From the NCBI RefSeq assembly GCF_963678635.1, contig NC_087063.1, positions 23,690,701 through 23,754,700 on the forward strand: 64,000 nucleotides of DNA, read 5' to 3'. Below the pieces are notes generated by a model. The model worked only from the letters and a program-made list of their open reading frames with translations. It ran no database searches and was not told the DNA's origin. Origin of the DNA: Symsagittifera roscoffensis (Eukaryota; Xenacoelomorpha; Acoela; Convolutidae). Within the stretch, counting starts at the first letter, position 1. Each line of letters opens with the position of its first letter. Made by a program: the position numbers and the translations under genes. This document shows positions 35,201 through 40,524 of this stretch, piece by piece.

Positions 35201-38198
35201 ACAAGCTGACAGCACCATCGGGTCGTTTATACCTTTTCATCTTCTACTTTGAGATCAGTTTGAGGTCAGCAGGTGACAGTCTTCTAAAAATTGGGCAAGG
35301 GTCCTTGGGAGTCCTATAAGTATCTCATTAGTACTTCTTGATTCATCCAATTTTTATGGCCCATTTTTGCTTTTCCCGGGAAGGCTCTACAATCGTCAGG
35401 AGTAGCCGGAAGGAATTTTTTCTGAAGAGTATTTTTGGGAGTGATATCTAATGTCTATTGTTAGCATAGAGTCCTTATGACAGCTCGAACTTTTGCGTAT
35501 TTTATCGTTTTTTTTCTAAGAATTGACTTTTTCCAAAGCAAGTTTTTTCTGGTGTATCCGCCAGTTTTGGTTTAAAATTTTAACACATTATGTATCTTAC
35601 TACTTCCTTCCATATCTTCAAGTTGTGCATCCCTGCGCGTGTGTTCATTGAAAGCCGAGAAAAACTTCCAAAATTCCAAACGAGGGGACCATTCAATTGG
35701 GGCACAACACCGCAAGTATGGGTTCAAAAGGCCTGGGTTTTAAACATAAGGATCCCCTCGCTGGATCTCTAACATAAAAAAATCTAGTCCAGTCTGATTC
35801 CCAAAGCTAGTTACTGAGTTCTGGTAGGGCAAGTCTTACTTCCTGGAACCGTTATGATTAGGGCCAGGAGAGTTCGAGGGTCCAAGTTTTCAACGCTATG
35901 TTTGAATCATCTCTAGTTTTCTTCCTCTGACTCAAAGTTTTAAGATAGTAGTTCAGTTTTAGAGGATTGTAGCCCAAATCAAATTCCTCTAGATTTTGCC
36001 AGTGGTGGGACTAGATTTTTTCGATCTTGAATTTTTCAATTTTGGTAATTTGTTTGCTTGACTTTACTACATAAATCTCTGGCTTGGTTTAAAATACGTA
36101 TGGCTACAAACAGTACAAATTTCATATCTACATGCCTAAACTCTAGATTTTACTTTCAAAAATTTGCCTTTAGTTACTCTAAGATTAAGACGACGTAGGT
36201 TTCCAATTGTTCCGACCAATTAAAATGGGAAAGAACTTTGTATTCGGATGTGCGGATGTGTTTTATTTTTTTTTGTTTTCCTCGCAAAATCACGTACCCC
36301 AAATACTCAGCGAACTGGGTTGAGTGATATATCATATTAAAGCCCTTGCAATCGTGATTCGAATACATTAACAAATTTTCCAAATGTTTTCAAAGTGTCG
36401 AAAAAAAAATAGTTTGAAACTTCGAGCGAATCAAGCGAGCGAGCAGTTTCGTTTTAATTGATTAGTTGCTTAAAATCTTATAATAGCCTAGTGTAAAACG
36501 TAAAAAAAAGAGTTCTACTTGGGTAACGTTAGTTTATTTTGAGTAGTTTAGCGCCTTTTTGGAATCAAAGTTTTCAAAAATTCAAAAAACTTCAAAAAAC
36601 ATGAAATTTTTTGAAATTTTGTTTGTTTGATTTTGTTTCGTTTTTCTGAAAAAGTTTCTCAAAAAAAAATTTCAATTAGCTTATATTAGTATGGCTGTCG
36701 AATATACCTAATCCCCAGTTACTGCCACCTCCTTTTATCGCAGCATGCCGAAAATAAATGACAATAATTTGCAAAAAGAACTTGGTTGTTTTATTTAAGA
36801 CTATGGTCAGATCGTTTCGTGCTACTTGCACAGTAAGTGACTATCTTTGTTTTCTTTCTCTAATTAGCATAGTTAGAACGACATCGTAACCCAATGTAGT
36901 TTTGCTAGAGATGGGACTAACTGTTTCAGTCTCGAACTAATTTGAGATCCCTCAATTTTTGACCTCACTACTAAAATTGCTGGCTTTTGTTAAAAGTAAG
37001 TATGGCTATAAAAGCTAGATTTACCAGTTCTACTGGTTGCGATCTGATAACACGCGAAGGAGACAACTTAAATTATAACCAATTGAAGTGAGGCTAGTAA
37101 CTAGGTCCTTTTATCAGAGTGCGAGACCCCAAATACATCCTATATTTTTTAACAGAACGTGTGGGTCGACAAAATTAGGAAAAACTGAGAAAAAAATTAA
37201 GTGCACTCATAAGATCCAGGGCTCGGCATTGATATGCGAGTACGCTTGTTATTTTAATAGAAGACAAAAAAAATCACTTTGTTATTTACATAGCGTGTTT
37301 ACATAGCGATTCCAAAGAAAACTCTGTTTTTTTTTTCATTTTTCTAAGAATCACTTTTTTGATAGACAATAAATGCATTTGGAAAATTCAGGGGTCAGTC
37401 TTGCAGCCAGCAGTTTTTTGGAGTGTTTGAAGAGTAACTTTATGAAACACTCGCCAAAAACGAAGCTGTTTTGATTTGAGTTTTTTAAATCAATTGGTGA
37501 TATAATGATTGACGTTTAAAATGTGTACAATTGCTAGTCTTATTTTTTCAATAACGTTCTCCAGGGTTTTTCTTCTCACTAAATAAATATATTGAGTTTT
37601 TATTAAAAAGTTTGTTTGTTTCTTTCCAATCATTTTATCCAGCAAATAAGCGAAAGCAAAACAACTATTATGAAGGAAGGGATCTTGGAGATTCAAAAAA
37701 CTACATATTTGGATAATACAATAATGATGATACAATAACTTAAAATGTCTTTAAGAAAAGAGAATAATTGATGTTACTCATGAAGAAGAAGACGATTAAT
37801 ATGCAATCAAAATTCATAACAGGAAACACCATGAGGGGGCAGCTAACGAACCCATCTGAGTTGCAGAACGCTACCCCTATTTATCGAATGAATTACGAAG
37901 TTGCAGATATTTAAGTTTAAATTAAAATAAGCGCGAAAATTGTGGAAAAAGGTCATTATCAAAAAAATGAACCAATTTTTTTTATTGGAAATAGAAAAAA
38001 ATGAGTATCAAATAGTTTTTGGTTTCTTACCAGAAAGTGATTTTTGGTCTCAGCATCGTGAAATACACCACCAATGCGAATGTTCTTAAAGTCGTGAAGC
38101 TGATAAAGACTGTTTACAGACGGAATAGAACAAATTATCATAAATACAAAAATACAAAAAACAGGTAAAATAGTTATTTTGAGTGTTTTAAGGCGCAT
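2163..38198 (-). CDS. GRIN1-like: NMDA-type ionotropic glutamate receptor, GluN1-like, 5' part (12 exons; incomplete at the left edge)
   Basis: Join, in transcript order: 38031-38198, 30270-30510, 22123-22241, 21595-21794, 19239-19317, 18838-18938, 7558-7684, 6289-6401, 5781-5893, 3189-3316, 2695-2890, 2163-2263. The lengths sum to 1686 nt (562 codons), every junction keeps phase, and no in-frame stop was seen. Residues 1-30 are a hydrophobic signal peptide; about 38-460 form the periplasmic-binding-like amino-terminal domain; from about 467 ligand-binding lobe S1 begins (FRLVSVYEQPFIITSP). The family is shown by the ordered series IRIGGVF, YVWIVSERVV, PEGLVGF, ITDAVK, YSLVNLQ, IKWIGG and NCCTG, which matches GluN1 segment by segment. 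Cys514, Cys522 and the Cys544-Cys545 pair fit the S1 disulfide region, though GluN1 has a third Cys (CCxGxC) where this protein has His549. The product would be a plasma-membrane subunit of a glutamate- and glycine-gated cation channel. The pore, S2 and tail are not in the window. Three donors are GTTAGT, GTTAGA and GTTCAA. GluN1 is preferred over GluN2/3 because of the YVWIVSE and NLQ regions. Confidence 0.8.
2338..2462 (+). repeat. Fragment of a probable SINE (family of 5340-5572)
   Basis: Shares with 5440-5572 the blocks CAGAAAAATAA, TAATTCTTAAACAGG, CACA.CAGCG.TTCA and TGTTGGTCC.TTT...GTGGAT in the same order and orientation. The tRNA-like head seen in the other copy is not recognisable here. 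Confidence 0.45.
2695..2890 (-). CDS. GluN1-like exon 11: start of S1
   Basis: Residues 464-528 plus one base. FRLVSVYEQPFIITSP is the S1-opening strand shared by ionotropic receptors (GluN1: TIHQEPFVYV). Cys514 and Cys522 follow. The acceptor is CCTTTAG. The donor GAAG|GTTCAA is weak; it is chosen because it gives phase 1 for exon 12 and retains Cys522. An alternative donor GTAATG at 2717-2722 would drop ten residues and break phase. Confidence 0.72.
3189..3316 (-). CDS. GluN1-like exon 10
   Basis: Residues 421-463. It begins with two bases completing Ser, then SGSGQLQWRSMGEFFVQSN and LSLKSIKWIGG, equivalent to the GluN1 strand ending IIWPGG that links the amino-terminal domain to S1. The acceptor CTTTAG, rather than an internal CTGCAG, is chosen because only it keeps phase with exon 9. 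The donor is GTGAGC, in phase 0. Confidence 0.82.
3637..4000 (+). mobile_element. HINE-like (Helentron-type) non-autonomous element, internally deleted copy
   Basis: The 5' end is TGTTCCTACTTTCTAAGAAAGT, a small palindrome found at the start of the other copies. The 3' end holds a hairpin GGCTTCGCC followed by CTGATACGAGCAGTCTTGTT. Compared with the 60025-60506 copy the middle is shortened. It lies in intron 10 downstream of the IR arm. Confidence 0.5.
4000..4262 (-). repeat. Right arm of a dispersed inverted repeat (partner 1187-1443)
   Basis: Reverse-complement partner of 1187-1443. It begins at the 3' end of the HINE-like copy 3637-4000. The two arms flank GluN1-like exons 10, 11 and 12. 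Confidence 0.65.
4263..5339. other. Intron 9 sequence without recognised features
   Basis: A+T-rich intronic DNA between GluN1-like exons 9 and 10. No exon, known repeat end or long open frame with coding character was seen. Confidence 0.5.
5340..5572 (+). repeat. Probable tRNA-derived SINE
   Basis: A tRNA-like head is suggested by an anticodon-arm-like stem CGACCGAAAGGTCG (about 5388-5401) and a B-box-like GTTCGAGGCCC at 5406-5416, with a plausible A-box region before it. The tail (5440-5572) is shared with 2338-2462. The A box is weak and no poly-A end or target duplication was confirmed. Confidence 0.4.
5781..5893 (-). CDS. GluN1-like exon 9
   Basis: Residues 383-420 plus one base. It encodes ALLNTSMLGSDGLITFDKTL and STYNYSLVNLQK, matching the GluN1 segment where a Gly-rich turn, the VEF strand and NYSIMNLQ occur near the end of the amino-terminal domain. 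The acceptor is TTTGTAG and the donor a strong GTAAGT. An open frame on the plus strand over this exon is a shadow. Confidence 0.85.
6289..6401 (-). CDS. GluN1-like exon 8
   Basis: Residues 346-382 plus two bases. It begins MIIRAHREE, continuing the helix after the exon 7 ITDAVK. It contains VVQRSCYSAEQM, whose Cys corresponds to the conserved GluN1 Cys after this helix. The acceptor is GTTGTAG and the donor GTAACT. It was located because exon 7 (phase 0) and exon 9 (entering with one base) required an intermediate exon, and this fits both. Confidence 0.7.
6594..7154. mobile_element. hAT-like MITE, complete copy with 8-bp target duplication
   Basis: Ends are CAGAGGCGGATTTAGGGG and, reverse-complemented, CAGGGGCGGATCTAGG. 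The exact 8-bp direct repeat CGTACCAG flanks it at 6586-6593 and 7155-7162, the target-duplication length of hAT transposons. Inside, a 123-bp unit containing CTAAAGGCGCCTTCGGCGCC (from 6735 and from 6858) is duplicated in tandem. The G-run near 6610 and C-run near 7120 can pair. No transposase is encoded; open frames over it are accidental. Confidence 0.85.
7163..7557. other. Intron 7 sequence without recognised features
   Basis: Nothing recognised between the MITE and exon 7. Confidence 0.5.
7558..7684 (-). CDS. GluN1-like exon 7
   Basis: Residues 303-345. It encodes KYVWIVSERVVRG and MPEGLVGFRANIP, then SRITDAVK. This is the diagnostic GluN1 block (YVWLVGE..., APDGIIGLQ..., ISDAV). The acceptor is GACACAG and the donor GTAAGT, in phase 0. 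Intron 6 upstream holds the LTR retrotransposon. Confidence 0.87.
7685..8722. other. Intron 6 left part, no recognised features
   Basis: A+T-rich intronic DNA between exon 7 and the truncated edge of the LTR element. No exon or repeat boundary seen. Confidence 0.5.
8723..9797 (-). pseudogene. gag: Second gag copy of the Ty3/gypsy element, truncated 3' end
   Basis: A 346-codon frame (8757-9797) nearly identical to the gag at 15634-16626. It carries the capsid-like helical region and the first part of a zinc-binding tail (CNRCGKPFVDG...). In the next frame the second knuckle keeps the full CX2CX4HX4C spacing, but an extra A in a run of six A near 8775 shifts the frame just before its second Cys. 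Similarity to the other copy stops abruptly at about 8723, where the element is cut off and pol is absent. It directly follows the LTR at 9797-10094, as the start of a second, tandem element. Confidence 0.8.
9797..10094 (-). mobile_element. LTR of the Ty3/gypsy element (internal/3' copy)
   Basis: A 298-bp LTR that reads TGTGGTACTGC ... ATATCACA on the minus strand and so has the standard TG...CA ends. The polypurine tract TTGGGGGAA abuts its start (10095-10103) and a primer-binding-like TGGCGCAGTC abuts its end (9787-9796). It differs from the LTR at 16626-16922 at roughly ten positions (about 3 percent by eye). Confidence 0.85.
10095..10105 (-). other. Polypurine tract of the LTR element
   Basis: CCTTGGGGGAA on the minus strand immediately upstream of the TG that opens the LTR. 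This is the expected plus-strand primer position for reverse transcription. Confidence 0.7.
10243..12165 (-). pseudogene. pol: Ty3/gypsy integrase second half with long charged C-terminal extension (broken)
   Basis: Read after a frame change at the seven-base G/C run at 12157-12163. It has the second catalytic Asp region (ESIETDQFSGFKGK), then PVGDHRGCSLVERTIQTIK with the catalytic Glu. After the core, about 400 residues follow without a family match that I recognise: Lys-, Glu-, Ser- and Pro-rich, with an acidic block (DDELDDDMVAEEEEL). A TAG at 10468-10470 interrupts, and the same frame then stays open to 10243. The extension is unusually long for Ty3/gypsy elements and has no chromodomain signature that I can see. 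Confidence 0.75.
12123..13163 (-). pseudogene. pol: Ty3/gypsy integrase N-terminal half (broken)
   Basis: The zinc-binding HHCC module is visible: GHPGQEAM, WWPHMHKDI, then ECRECTRYGKN. It is followed by the first catalytic Asp in VQLDYAGPLEDYKGKKIYLL and AIDRYSKFP. The frame leaves integrase at the G/C run near 12160. The preceding 170 residues are acidic linker sequence. The transition from RNase H upstream also requires a frame change. Confidence 0.82.
13325..13975 (-). pseudogene. pol: Ty3/gypsy RNase H
   Basis: RNase H signature residues are present in order: the Asp in KCDASHSGLGASL, the Glu in YSTNEFELLVVVWA, and the Asp in IVTDHKALTSAL, then RLTRWVDRLLPYQF and the DYLSREP end motif. 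It is joined to reverse transcriptase by a one-base frame change within 13953-13975 and closed by TGA at 13325-13327. Confidence 0.88.
13953..15092 (-). pseudogene. pol: Ty3/gypsy reverse transcriptase, split by a stop codon
   Basis: Two same-frame pieces are separated by TAA at 14694-14696. The first (to 15092) has the entry region with IQRLDKCTSDCFIAPIV; the second has FTVLDMKYAYSQLKL, the TYQFLTGFYGLADMPAEFQK block, the catalytic FLDDILIV, and the WLGHKFSESGV thumb-connection motif. The catalytic Asp pair is intact, so the lesion is the stop and the later frameshift rather than active-site loss. Confidence 0.9.
15093..15485 (-). pseudogene. pol: Ty3/gypsy aspartic protease, interrupted
   Basis: Contains the active-site triad in MTVDTGSPISFLN and, beyond a TAA at 15135-15137, the C-terminal motif CILGLDL in the same frame as reverse transcriptase. 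The frame overlaps the end of gag by about 50 bases in a different frame, the usual arrangement for gag-pol frameshifting, although decay makes the original shift uncertain. Confidence 0.82.
15433..16626 (-). pseudogene. gag: Ty3/gypsy gag, with nonsense mutation in the zinc-binding tail
   Basis: Frame from 16626, closed by TGA at 15634-15636 and continuing open in the same frame to 15433. At the corresponding codon the second gag copy has GGA. The C-terminal tail has an extended CX2C..C..C module and a knuckle in which one Cys is Gly and the His is Gln, so zinc binding would be lost. The first codon overlaps the LTR end and primer-binding site (ATGGCGCAGTC), so the annotated Met may not be the real start. 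Confidence 0.85.
16608..16625 (-). other. Primer-binding site of the LTR element
   Basis: TGGCGCAGTCAGCAGGAT directly follows the LTR CA end. TGGCGCAGTC is the kind of tRNA-complementary start used by several insect Ty3/gypsy elements; the exact tRNA cannot be fixed from sequence here. Confidence 0.65.
16626..16922 (-). mobile_element. 5' LTR of the Ty3/gypsy element
   Basis: A 297-bp LTR, TGTGGTACTG ... ATATCACA on the minus strand. It is bordered upstream by a TA microsatellite (16923 on), which hides any target duplication. The element sits in intron 6 of the receptor gene in the same orientation. Confidence 0.85.
16923..18454. other. Intron 6 right part
   Basis: A short (TA)n run (16923-16941) then A+T-rich intronic DNA. 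No exon, repeat end or coding-like frame was recognised. Confidence 0.5.
18463..18792. mobile_element. hAT-like MITE, second complete copy with 8-bp target duplication
   Basis: Ends are CAGGCGCGGATCTAGGAG and, reverse-complemented, CAGTAGCGG. AGTATTAT flanks it exactly at 18455-18462 and 18793-18800. It shares the family core found at 6594-7154 (AATTAGTATATATTG, the GACCCTATATTGACCAAAG block) in reverse orientation. It ends 45 bp downstream of the exon 6 donor. Confidence 0.8.
18838..18938 (-). CDS. GluN1-like exon 6
   Basis: Residues 270-302 plus two bases. It encodes NKVNIFVVLTDADEAAQIFR, then LAGSLSLLD, equivalent to the GluN1 strand and helix (VIILSASEDDAATVYRAA) just before the YVW motif. 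The acceptor is TTCTCGCAG and the donor is a strong GTAAGT. The CC|G Pro codon is completed by exon 7. Confidence 0.82.
19239..19317 (-). CDS. GluN1-like exon 5
   Basis: Residues 243-269. It starts with one base completing an Arg codon, encodes PFEHHPPILYATKNGIW, and ends with PKLIA. The acceptor is TGTTTCAG and the donor is GTTAGT, in phase 0. The sequence itself resembles GluN1 least of all exons. It is supported by splice sites, by phase on both sides, and by its position before the strand in exon 6. Confidence 0.6.
19318..20054. other. Intron 4 left part
   Basis: No exon recognised. Around 19920-20030 the motif ACATTCACATACCGTGTG and a partly inverted CACACGGTATGCGAATGT form an inverted repeat of about 18 bp, possibly a small element's ends. 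Confidence 0.4.
20055..20579 (+). mobile_element. HINE-like element, long copy
   Basis: Starts near TTTTCGTAACGAAAGTAACG and ends with GGCAGTCGGAACATTCAATG, a degraded hairpin, then CAAGCAATCTTGTA. It contains the family internal landmarks GCGCTACTAACGCGTAAGCG, AATCCGTCTTAGAAATCGTT and TTGTACTTAATATGG. About 525 bp. Confidence 0.6.
20580..20856 (-). mobile_element. Inverted HINE-like fragments abutting the previous copy
   Basis: The 20590-20805 part is the internal body in reverse orientation (GACGGATAATCTCCGCTTACG, ACGTTAATTATCCCAAATTGG), making a head-to-head palindrome with 20055-20579. At 20811-20856 the reverse-complement tail appears (AGACTGCTC ... CCGACTGC). This looks like nested or recombined copies. 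Confidence 0.5.
20857..21594. other. Rest of intron 4
   Basis: No exon or repeat boundary recognised. Confidence 0.5.
21595..21794 (-). CDS. GluN1-like exon 4
   Basis: Residues 177-242 plus two bases of codon 243. It encodes VPFDLIQQE, then AILYLMQFYSWPHMVLIARV, which matches the part of GluN1 where a helix with an YSW motif precedes the beta strand. The acceptor is TTTTTTAG|AAT. The donor is GTTAGA, non-consensus but GT, and is chosen because the CG|T codon then joins exon 5 in frame. Confidence 0.75.
22123..22241 (-). CDS. GluN1-like exon 3
   Basis: Residues 137-176. The first two bases complete a Gly codon from exon 2 (G|GT). The exon encodes VHVVVWDLSDP, then the LRIPTILTN strand and helix typical of glutamate-receptor amino-terminal domains. 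The donor is CAA|GTGAGA. The acceptor TACTAG lies inside a 26-bp direct duplication described separately. Confidence 0.75.
22224..22281 (-). repeat. 26-bp direct duplication of the exon 3 acceptor
   Basis: Positions 22224-22249 and 22256-22281 are identical except for one base and are separated by 6 bp. Each unit holds the intron end, the acceptor position and the first bases of exon 3. On the minus strand the copy next to the exon has the AG acceptor (CTAG|GTG), while the intron-side copy has CTCG|GTG, so only one can be spliced. Confidence 0.8.
22282..23390. other. Intron 2, exon-3-proximal part
   Basis: Nothing coding recognised. A segment at 22668-22710 (AACTAATTAAAATAAATGAGCA) resembles 30205-30245 beside exon 2, so both ends of this intron carry a similar short direct repeat. 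Confidence 0.45.
23398..23640 (-). pseudogene. Possible retroelement pol C-terminal remnant
   Basis: On the minus strand about 75 codons stay open with a Pro-, Glu- and Ser-rich sequence ending FEVVDSSDELETTRT. The composition resembles low-complexity C-terminal pol tails, and its position is downstream of the RNase H remnant at 25814-26071. No conserved motif, so this is tentative. Confidence 0.25.
23641..25813. other. Intron 2 middle part
   Basis: No confident feature. If the RNase H remnant belonged to an intact element, integrase would have lain here on the minus strand, but no HHCC or DDE motif survives that I can see. Confidence 0.4.
25814..26071 (-). pseudogene. Decayed Ty3/gypsy RNase H fragment
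   Basis: Aligns by eye to the RNase H end of the element in intron 6: VTEHTVRSLILPTNYKKQTN against IVTDHKALTSAL..., then RTILSRLIDRLLPFKFSIK against SRLTRWVDRLLPYQFKIV, then GFSDLMVYRF against GIVDYLSREP. The catalytic DH is EH here. Flanking reverse transcriptase and integrase could not be recognised. Confidence 0.6.
26640..29520. repeat. Diverged tandem duplication, unit about 1.3-1.5 kb
   Basis: Matching blocks recur at an offset of about 1.38 kb (GTTTTCTAAACCAAACATCTC near 26680 and its match near 28075; CTCCTTTTTACT near 26945 and 28329), 1.29 kb (GAGAACCTTGATTGCAG near 27380 and 28670; ATCTTTGTGCCCTT near 27731 and 29023) and 1.49 kb (TTATCCACTTGTCCTCTGCG near 27948 and 29440). Two copies and part of a third are present, with indels. 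On the minus strand a short peptide (RTFINGLKMHYNQRRGQVDK) is conserved between copies, hinting at decayed coding sequence. Confidence 0.7.
29521..30269. other. Intron 2, exon-2-proximal part
   Basis: No exon recognised. Contains the short direct repeat 30205-30245 shared with 22668-22710. Confidence 0.45.
30270..30510 (-). CDS. GluN1-like exon 2
   Basis: Residues 57-136 plus one base of codon 137. The acceptor is TTTCAG before GAGACC and the donor is CAAG|GTAGAA (phase 1). It encodes ETISNAN, equivalent to the helix with AN after the first strand of the receptor domain, then a Ser-rich insertion, then LTRTLNELCHYVLEKN, the helix with a conserved Cys before the next strand. The Ser-rich stretch (around residues 76-95) is longer than in vertebrate GluN1. 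Confidence 0.72.
30682..30720 (+). mobile_element. hAT-like MITE terminus, partial
   Basis: CAGGGGCGGATCTACG followed by a TTCTCGAGAGGGGGG run is the family end seen in the two complete copies. The opposite terminus was not found nearby, so this is a truncated or diverged copy. Confidence 0.5.
30721..31774. other. Intron 1, exon-2-proximal part
   Basis: No recognised gene. Two overlapping open frames on the plus strand at about 30800-31125 have no family resemblance and no splice context, so they are not called as a gene. Confidence 0.4.
31775..32575. repeat. Tandem repeat of about 330-345 bp, 2.3 copies
   Basis: The block CGAATCA(C/G)(G/T)ACTGAAAGG recurs at about 31822, 32168 and 32497. 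Each is followed by a TATATCTC-type segment and a TATGGTA.CTGATTTGCG-type segment. Copies 1 and 2 also share GTGTAATTAA.CATAAA.AGCTATTTT near their ends. The third copy is cut after about 120 bp. Confidence 0.75.
32840..33784. mobile_element. Element with very long inverted arms (about 250 bp)
   Basis: The left arm 32840-33091 and right arm 33553-33784 are reverse complements with scattered differences; both outer ends read GGTCCATAA.TTTGGGTC outward-in. Shared inner landmarks are ACTTCGACACCATAGAATTC, CTCCTTATTTTCAAAAAT and GCCCGCATCTAA. The 460-bp centre is richer in G+C than its surroundings, with an open minus-strand frame (33000-33300) that I cannot assign. No target duplication was found. 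Confidence 0.7.
33840..35300 (-). pseudogene. Decayed retroelement gag-protease region
   Basis: Coding-like minus-strand pieces in shifting frames. About 34980-35050 gives a Lys/Glu-rich SALKAEFKSPLNSDKEILK, gag-like in character. 34091-34423 gives NWLASVGDMIDGGPHSPILN, which resembles an aspartic protease active-site region with DGG in place of DTG. 33975-34193 gives the strand pattern IFVGGRILSNVKFTVIYV. About 33930-33975 gives NILGLQSMM, like the ILGxDxM end of retroelement proteases. Several frameshifts are needed. Higher G+C than neighbouring intron. Confidence 0.45.
35301..38030. other. Intron 1, exon-1-proximal part
   Basis: No exon recognised. Segments 35990-36110 and 36900-37020 resemble each other in the same orientation (GGGACTA ... 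CT.GGCTT.GTT.AAA ... GTATGGCTA), a diverged dispersed repeat. A worn HINE-like tail is at about 37207-37247 (CAGGGCTCGGCATTGATATG). Confidence 0.4.
38031..38198 (-). CDS. GluN1-like exon 1: start codon and signal peptide
   Basis: Residues 1-56. The ATG at 38196-38198 opens a positively charged start (MRLKTLK) followed by a hydrophobic core (ITILPVFCIFVFMIICSI), a classic secretory signal peptide. Mature sequence then begins with NIRIGGVFHDAE, the first beta strand of the amino-terminal domain in NMDA receptors. The exon ends in phase 0 at the consensus donor GTAAGA (38025-38030). The 5' UTR and promoter upstream were not identified. Confidence 0.75.
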
Positions 38199-40524
38199 TA
38201 TTGTTTTCGGACGATGTCACAAAAATAGTAGTGTTGTGAAATCGTAGAATAAAAAATCCAAAGTATCAGATTTAAATTTCTAACTATTCGCTTACTGTTT
38301 CGCTAAATTATCAATTGAATCAAATATGGCACCGAACCAAAAGTAATGATAAAGATAACATGGAGTCGATGTCACCCAATTTTTCAGCCTTCGCAGTTTT
38401 GAATATAACTTGGAAAAAACAGCGATAAAAACAATTTTTCTAATCAGGATAACTTCTTATGAGTCTCATATTCAAAACAGCGGGGAACAGGGCAGGGGAA
38501 CAGAAATAGCCATTGTTCAAACGCGGAAACGAAATTACTTCTGCGTGTTTTGTTTTCATTTTAGTATGATTGGTTTTTATACTGATATCTGAAAATTTTA
38601 CAAATTTTTATACATCGTTTTTCAAAGATTTATAAACAGGAGATGAAGCAGTTTGATAAGTGTAGAATTTATTTTACTAATCACTTCAGCGGACCACTGG
38701 GAATAAAAAATCACTTCTTCAAAAGACTAAGTCCGGACAAATGGCGCGAAATTTAGAATTACACTTCAAGGAAGAAATGGTAAAGATGTGACCGGATATC
38801 GCGTAACTGCATTTAGATAAAACAATCTAGAAAGTGATAATTTACAGTTTGGTTAAATTGTTTGCAGCGGGAAGTTTGGAAAATAAATTATGCATATTTA
38901 TGTTGTCAATCAATGACAGACTGTAAAACAGGCAAAGCGAGGCTAGATTATTCTTTTATGCTAATTGGTCATGCTGGGCAAATGATCGGTTGTAAAACTC
39001 AATTTGGTGGCTACTTGCGTTTATTTTGTTCATATATTTTCTTATTTTGTTTGTTTGTTTATTTGCGGACAGAAGGTGGCATCAAATACGAAGAAATTTT
39101 TCAGAAGAGAAGGGCTGAAAATCGGAAGCAAAAAGTTTCCCAGACTTAAACAGCCGCCTCCACATTTGCATCTTTTATCTACCGGACGCCACCAAATGTA
39201 ATGCACGGCGAGGTGATTTAATATAACTTCCGTAGCCGATATCTCATTGAGCCACAATGTCTCGAAATAACGTCAACCTACTTTCAGGAAATTTCACATA
39301 TGGACTTGAATTTAAAAATTACTTTCTTGGCGGTTATTAGGCAGTAAAAAATTTACAAAAAACCTCAAGCATTTTCATAATTTGCAAACAAAGTCAAATA
39401 AAATTTTGAATTTTGCTCAAACTGTTGACACGGTAATTTCCTTCTTTTATTTTAATTTCTTTTATGTTACAATTCCGTGGGTTGTAGCAGAAAGTTCGGC
39501 TTATGACCATCACGACCTGAAGCACTGATGAAAATCGCAGGGGCTGTTTCGTGGCCAAAGACCGATCGATTTTTCCCAAATGCGAAAAAGTCAAACAGCA
39601 GTCAGTATTCGGTTTACAGCACGTAGTTTTATTGATTTTTAATCATTTCACGCAACATTAACCCGGAAAAGGCATTCACGTTGACTGATTGAGTTTTTAT
39701 GGAATTTTCTCTAGAAGAAAATTATCTAATAAAACAGAGAAATCAGTGCCATCCGGTAATCTCCGCATTGTCAAAATGTAATTGCTTTTAGTTGCAAAAC
39801 TGAATTTGAATTTAAAACGGTTACTGAATCAGATTTGGCTCTTCTAACAGAAATCAGAAAAAGCAATGAAGAGATGAAAAAAATCGTTTCTAGGAGAATG
39901 GGAGAAAAAGAAAAAAAGAAAAAATTCGTTTCTATAAGAATGGGAGAAAATGTCGAAAATACCTATGTGTATATCTTCGATCTAAAACATCGTAGAAAAT
40001 GTCGCCTCGTAATGAAGTTTTAATCCAATTTACCTTGCCAATTTTTGCTTTGTTTTGATAAAATAACATAGACAAAAGTAATTTTGGCTAACCATGTTCA
40101 ATCAAAAATGCAGAGCTTATAATGAATTAATGGTTAGTGTTTCGAAAACCTATTTTGTTGCGCCCTCAAAATGAAACAATGAATCTACTTCACAGTTACA
40201 CCGCTTTTTAAGAAATGGTGTAATTGTTAAATAGATTAAATCACTCGAATTTCTGACAAGCCAGAATGTAATAAAATTAGAACTATGAATAGAACGCTCT
40301 AAGTGCTTTACTGCTTTCATTTTCAGGGGGGGGGGCAATTATTTAGTAGATACTATATGGGGAGGGGGTTGTTAAGTAGATCCATGACAATTTTACTACT
40401 ACAAAATATTCGTCGTTCTTTGCTCGCCTAAAAGTTTGTCGAGCTTGCACAAAATCACATGTATCTACAACTGAAACATTAGGAAAGATACATCATTCCT
40501 TCTATCAATAATGAATGCGCATTT
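38199..40524. other. Upstream of the GluN1-like gene; no recognised features
   Basis: This should contain the receptor's 5' UTR and promoter, but no TATA-Inr pair can be picked with confidence in such A+T-rich DNA. A coding-like minus-strand stretch near 39150-39257 is discussed under rejected items. Confidence 0.4.

Noticed and set aside
39150-39257. Coding-like minus-strand stretch (WWRPVDKRCKCGGGC)
   Set aside because: Composition is coding-like, but no acceptor and donor pair in phase with a neighbouring exon could be found. Left uncalled.
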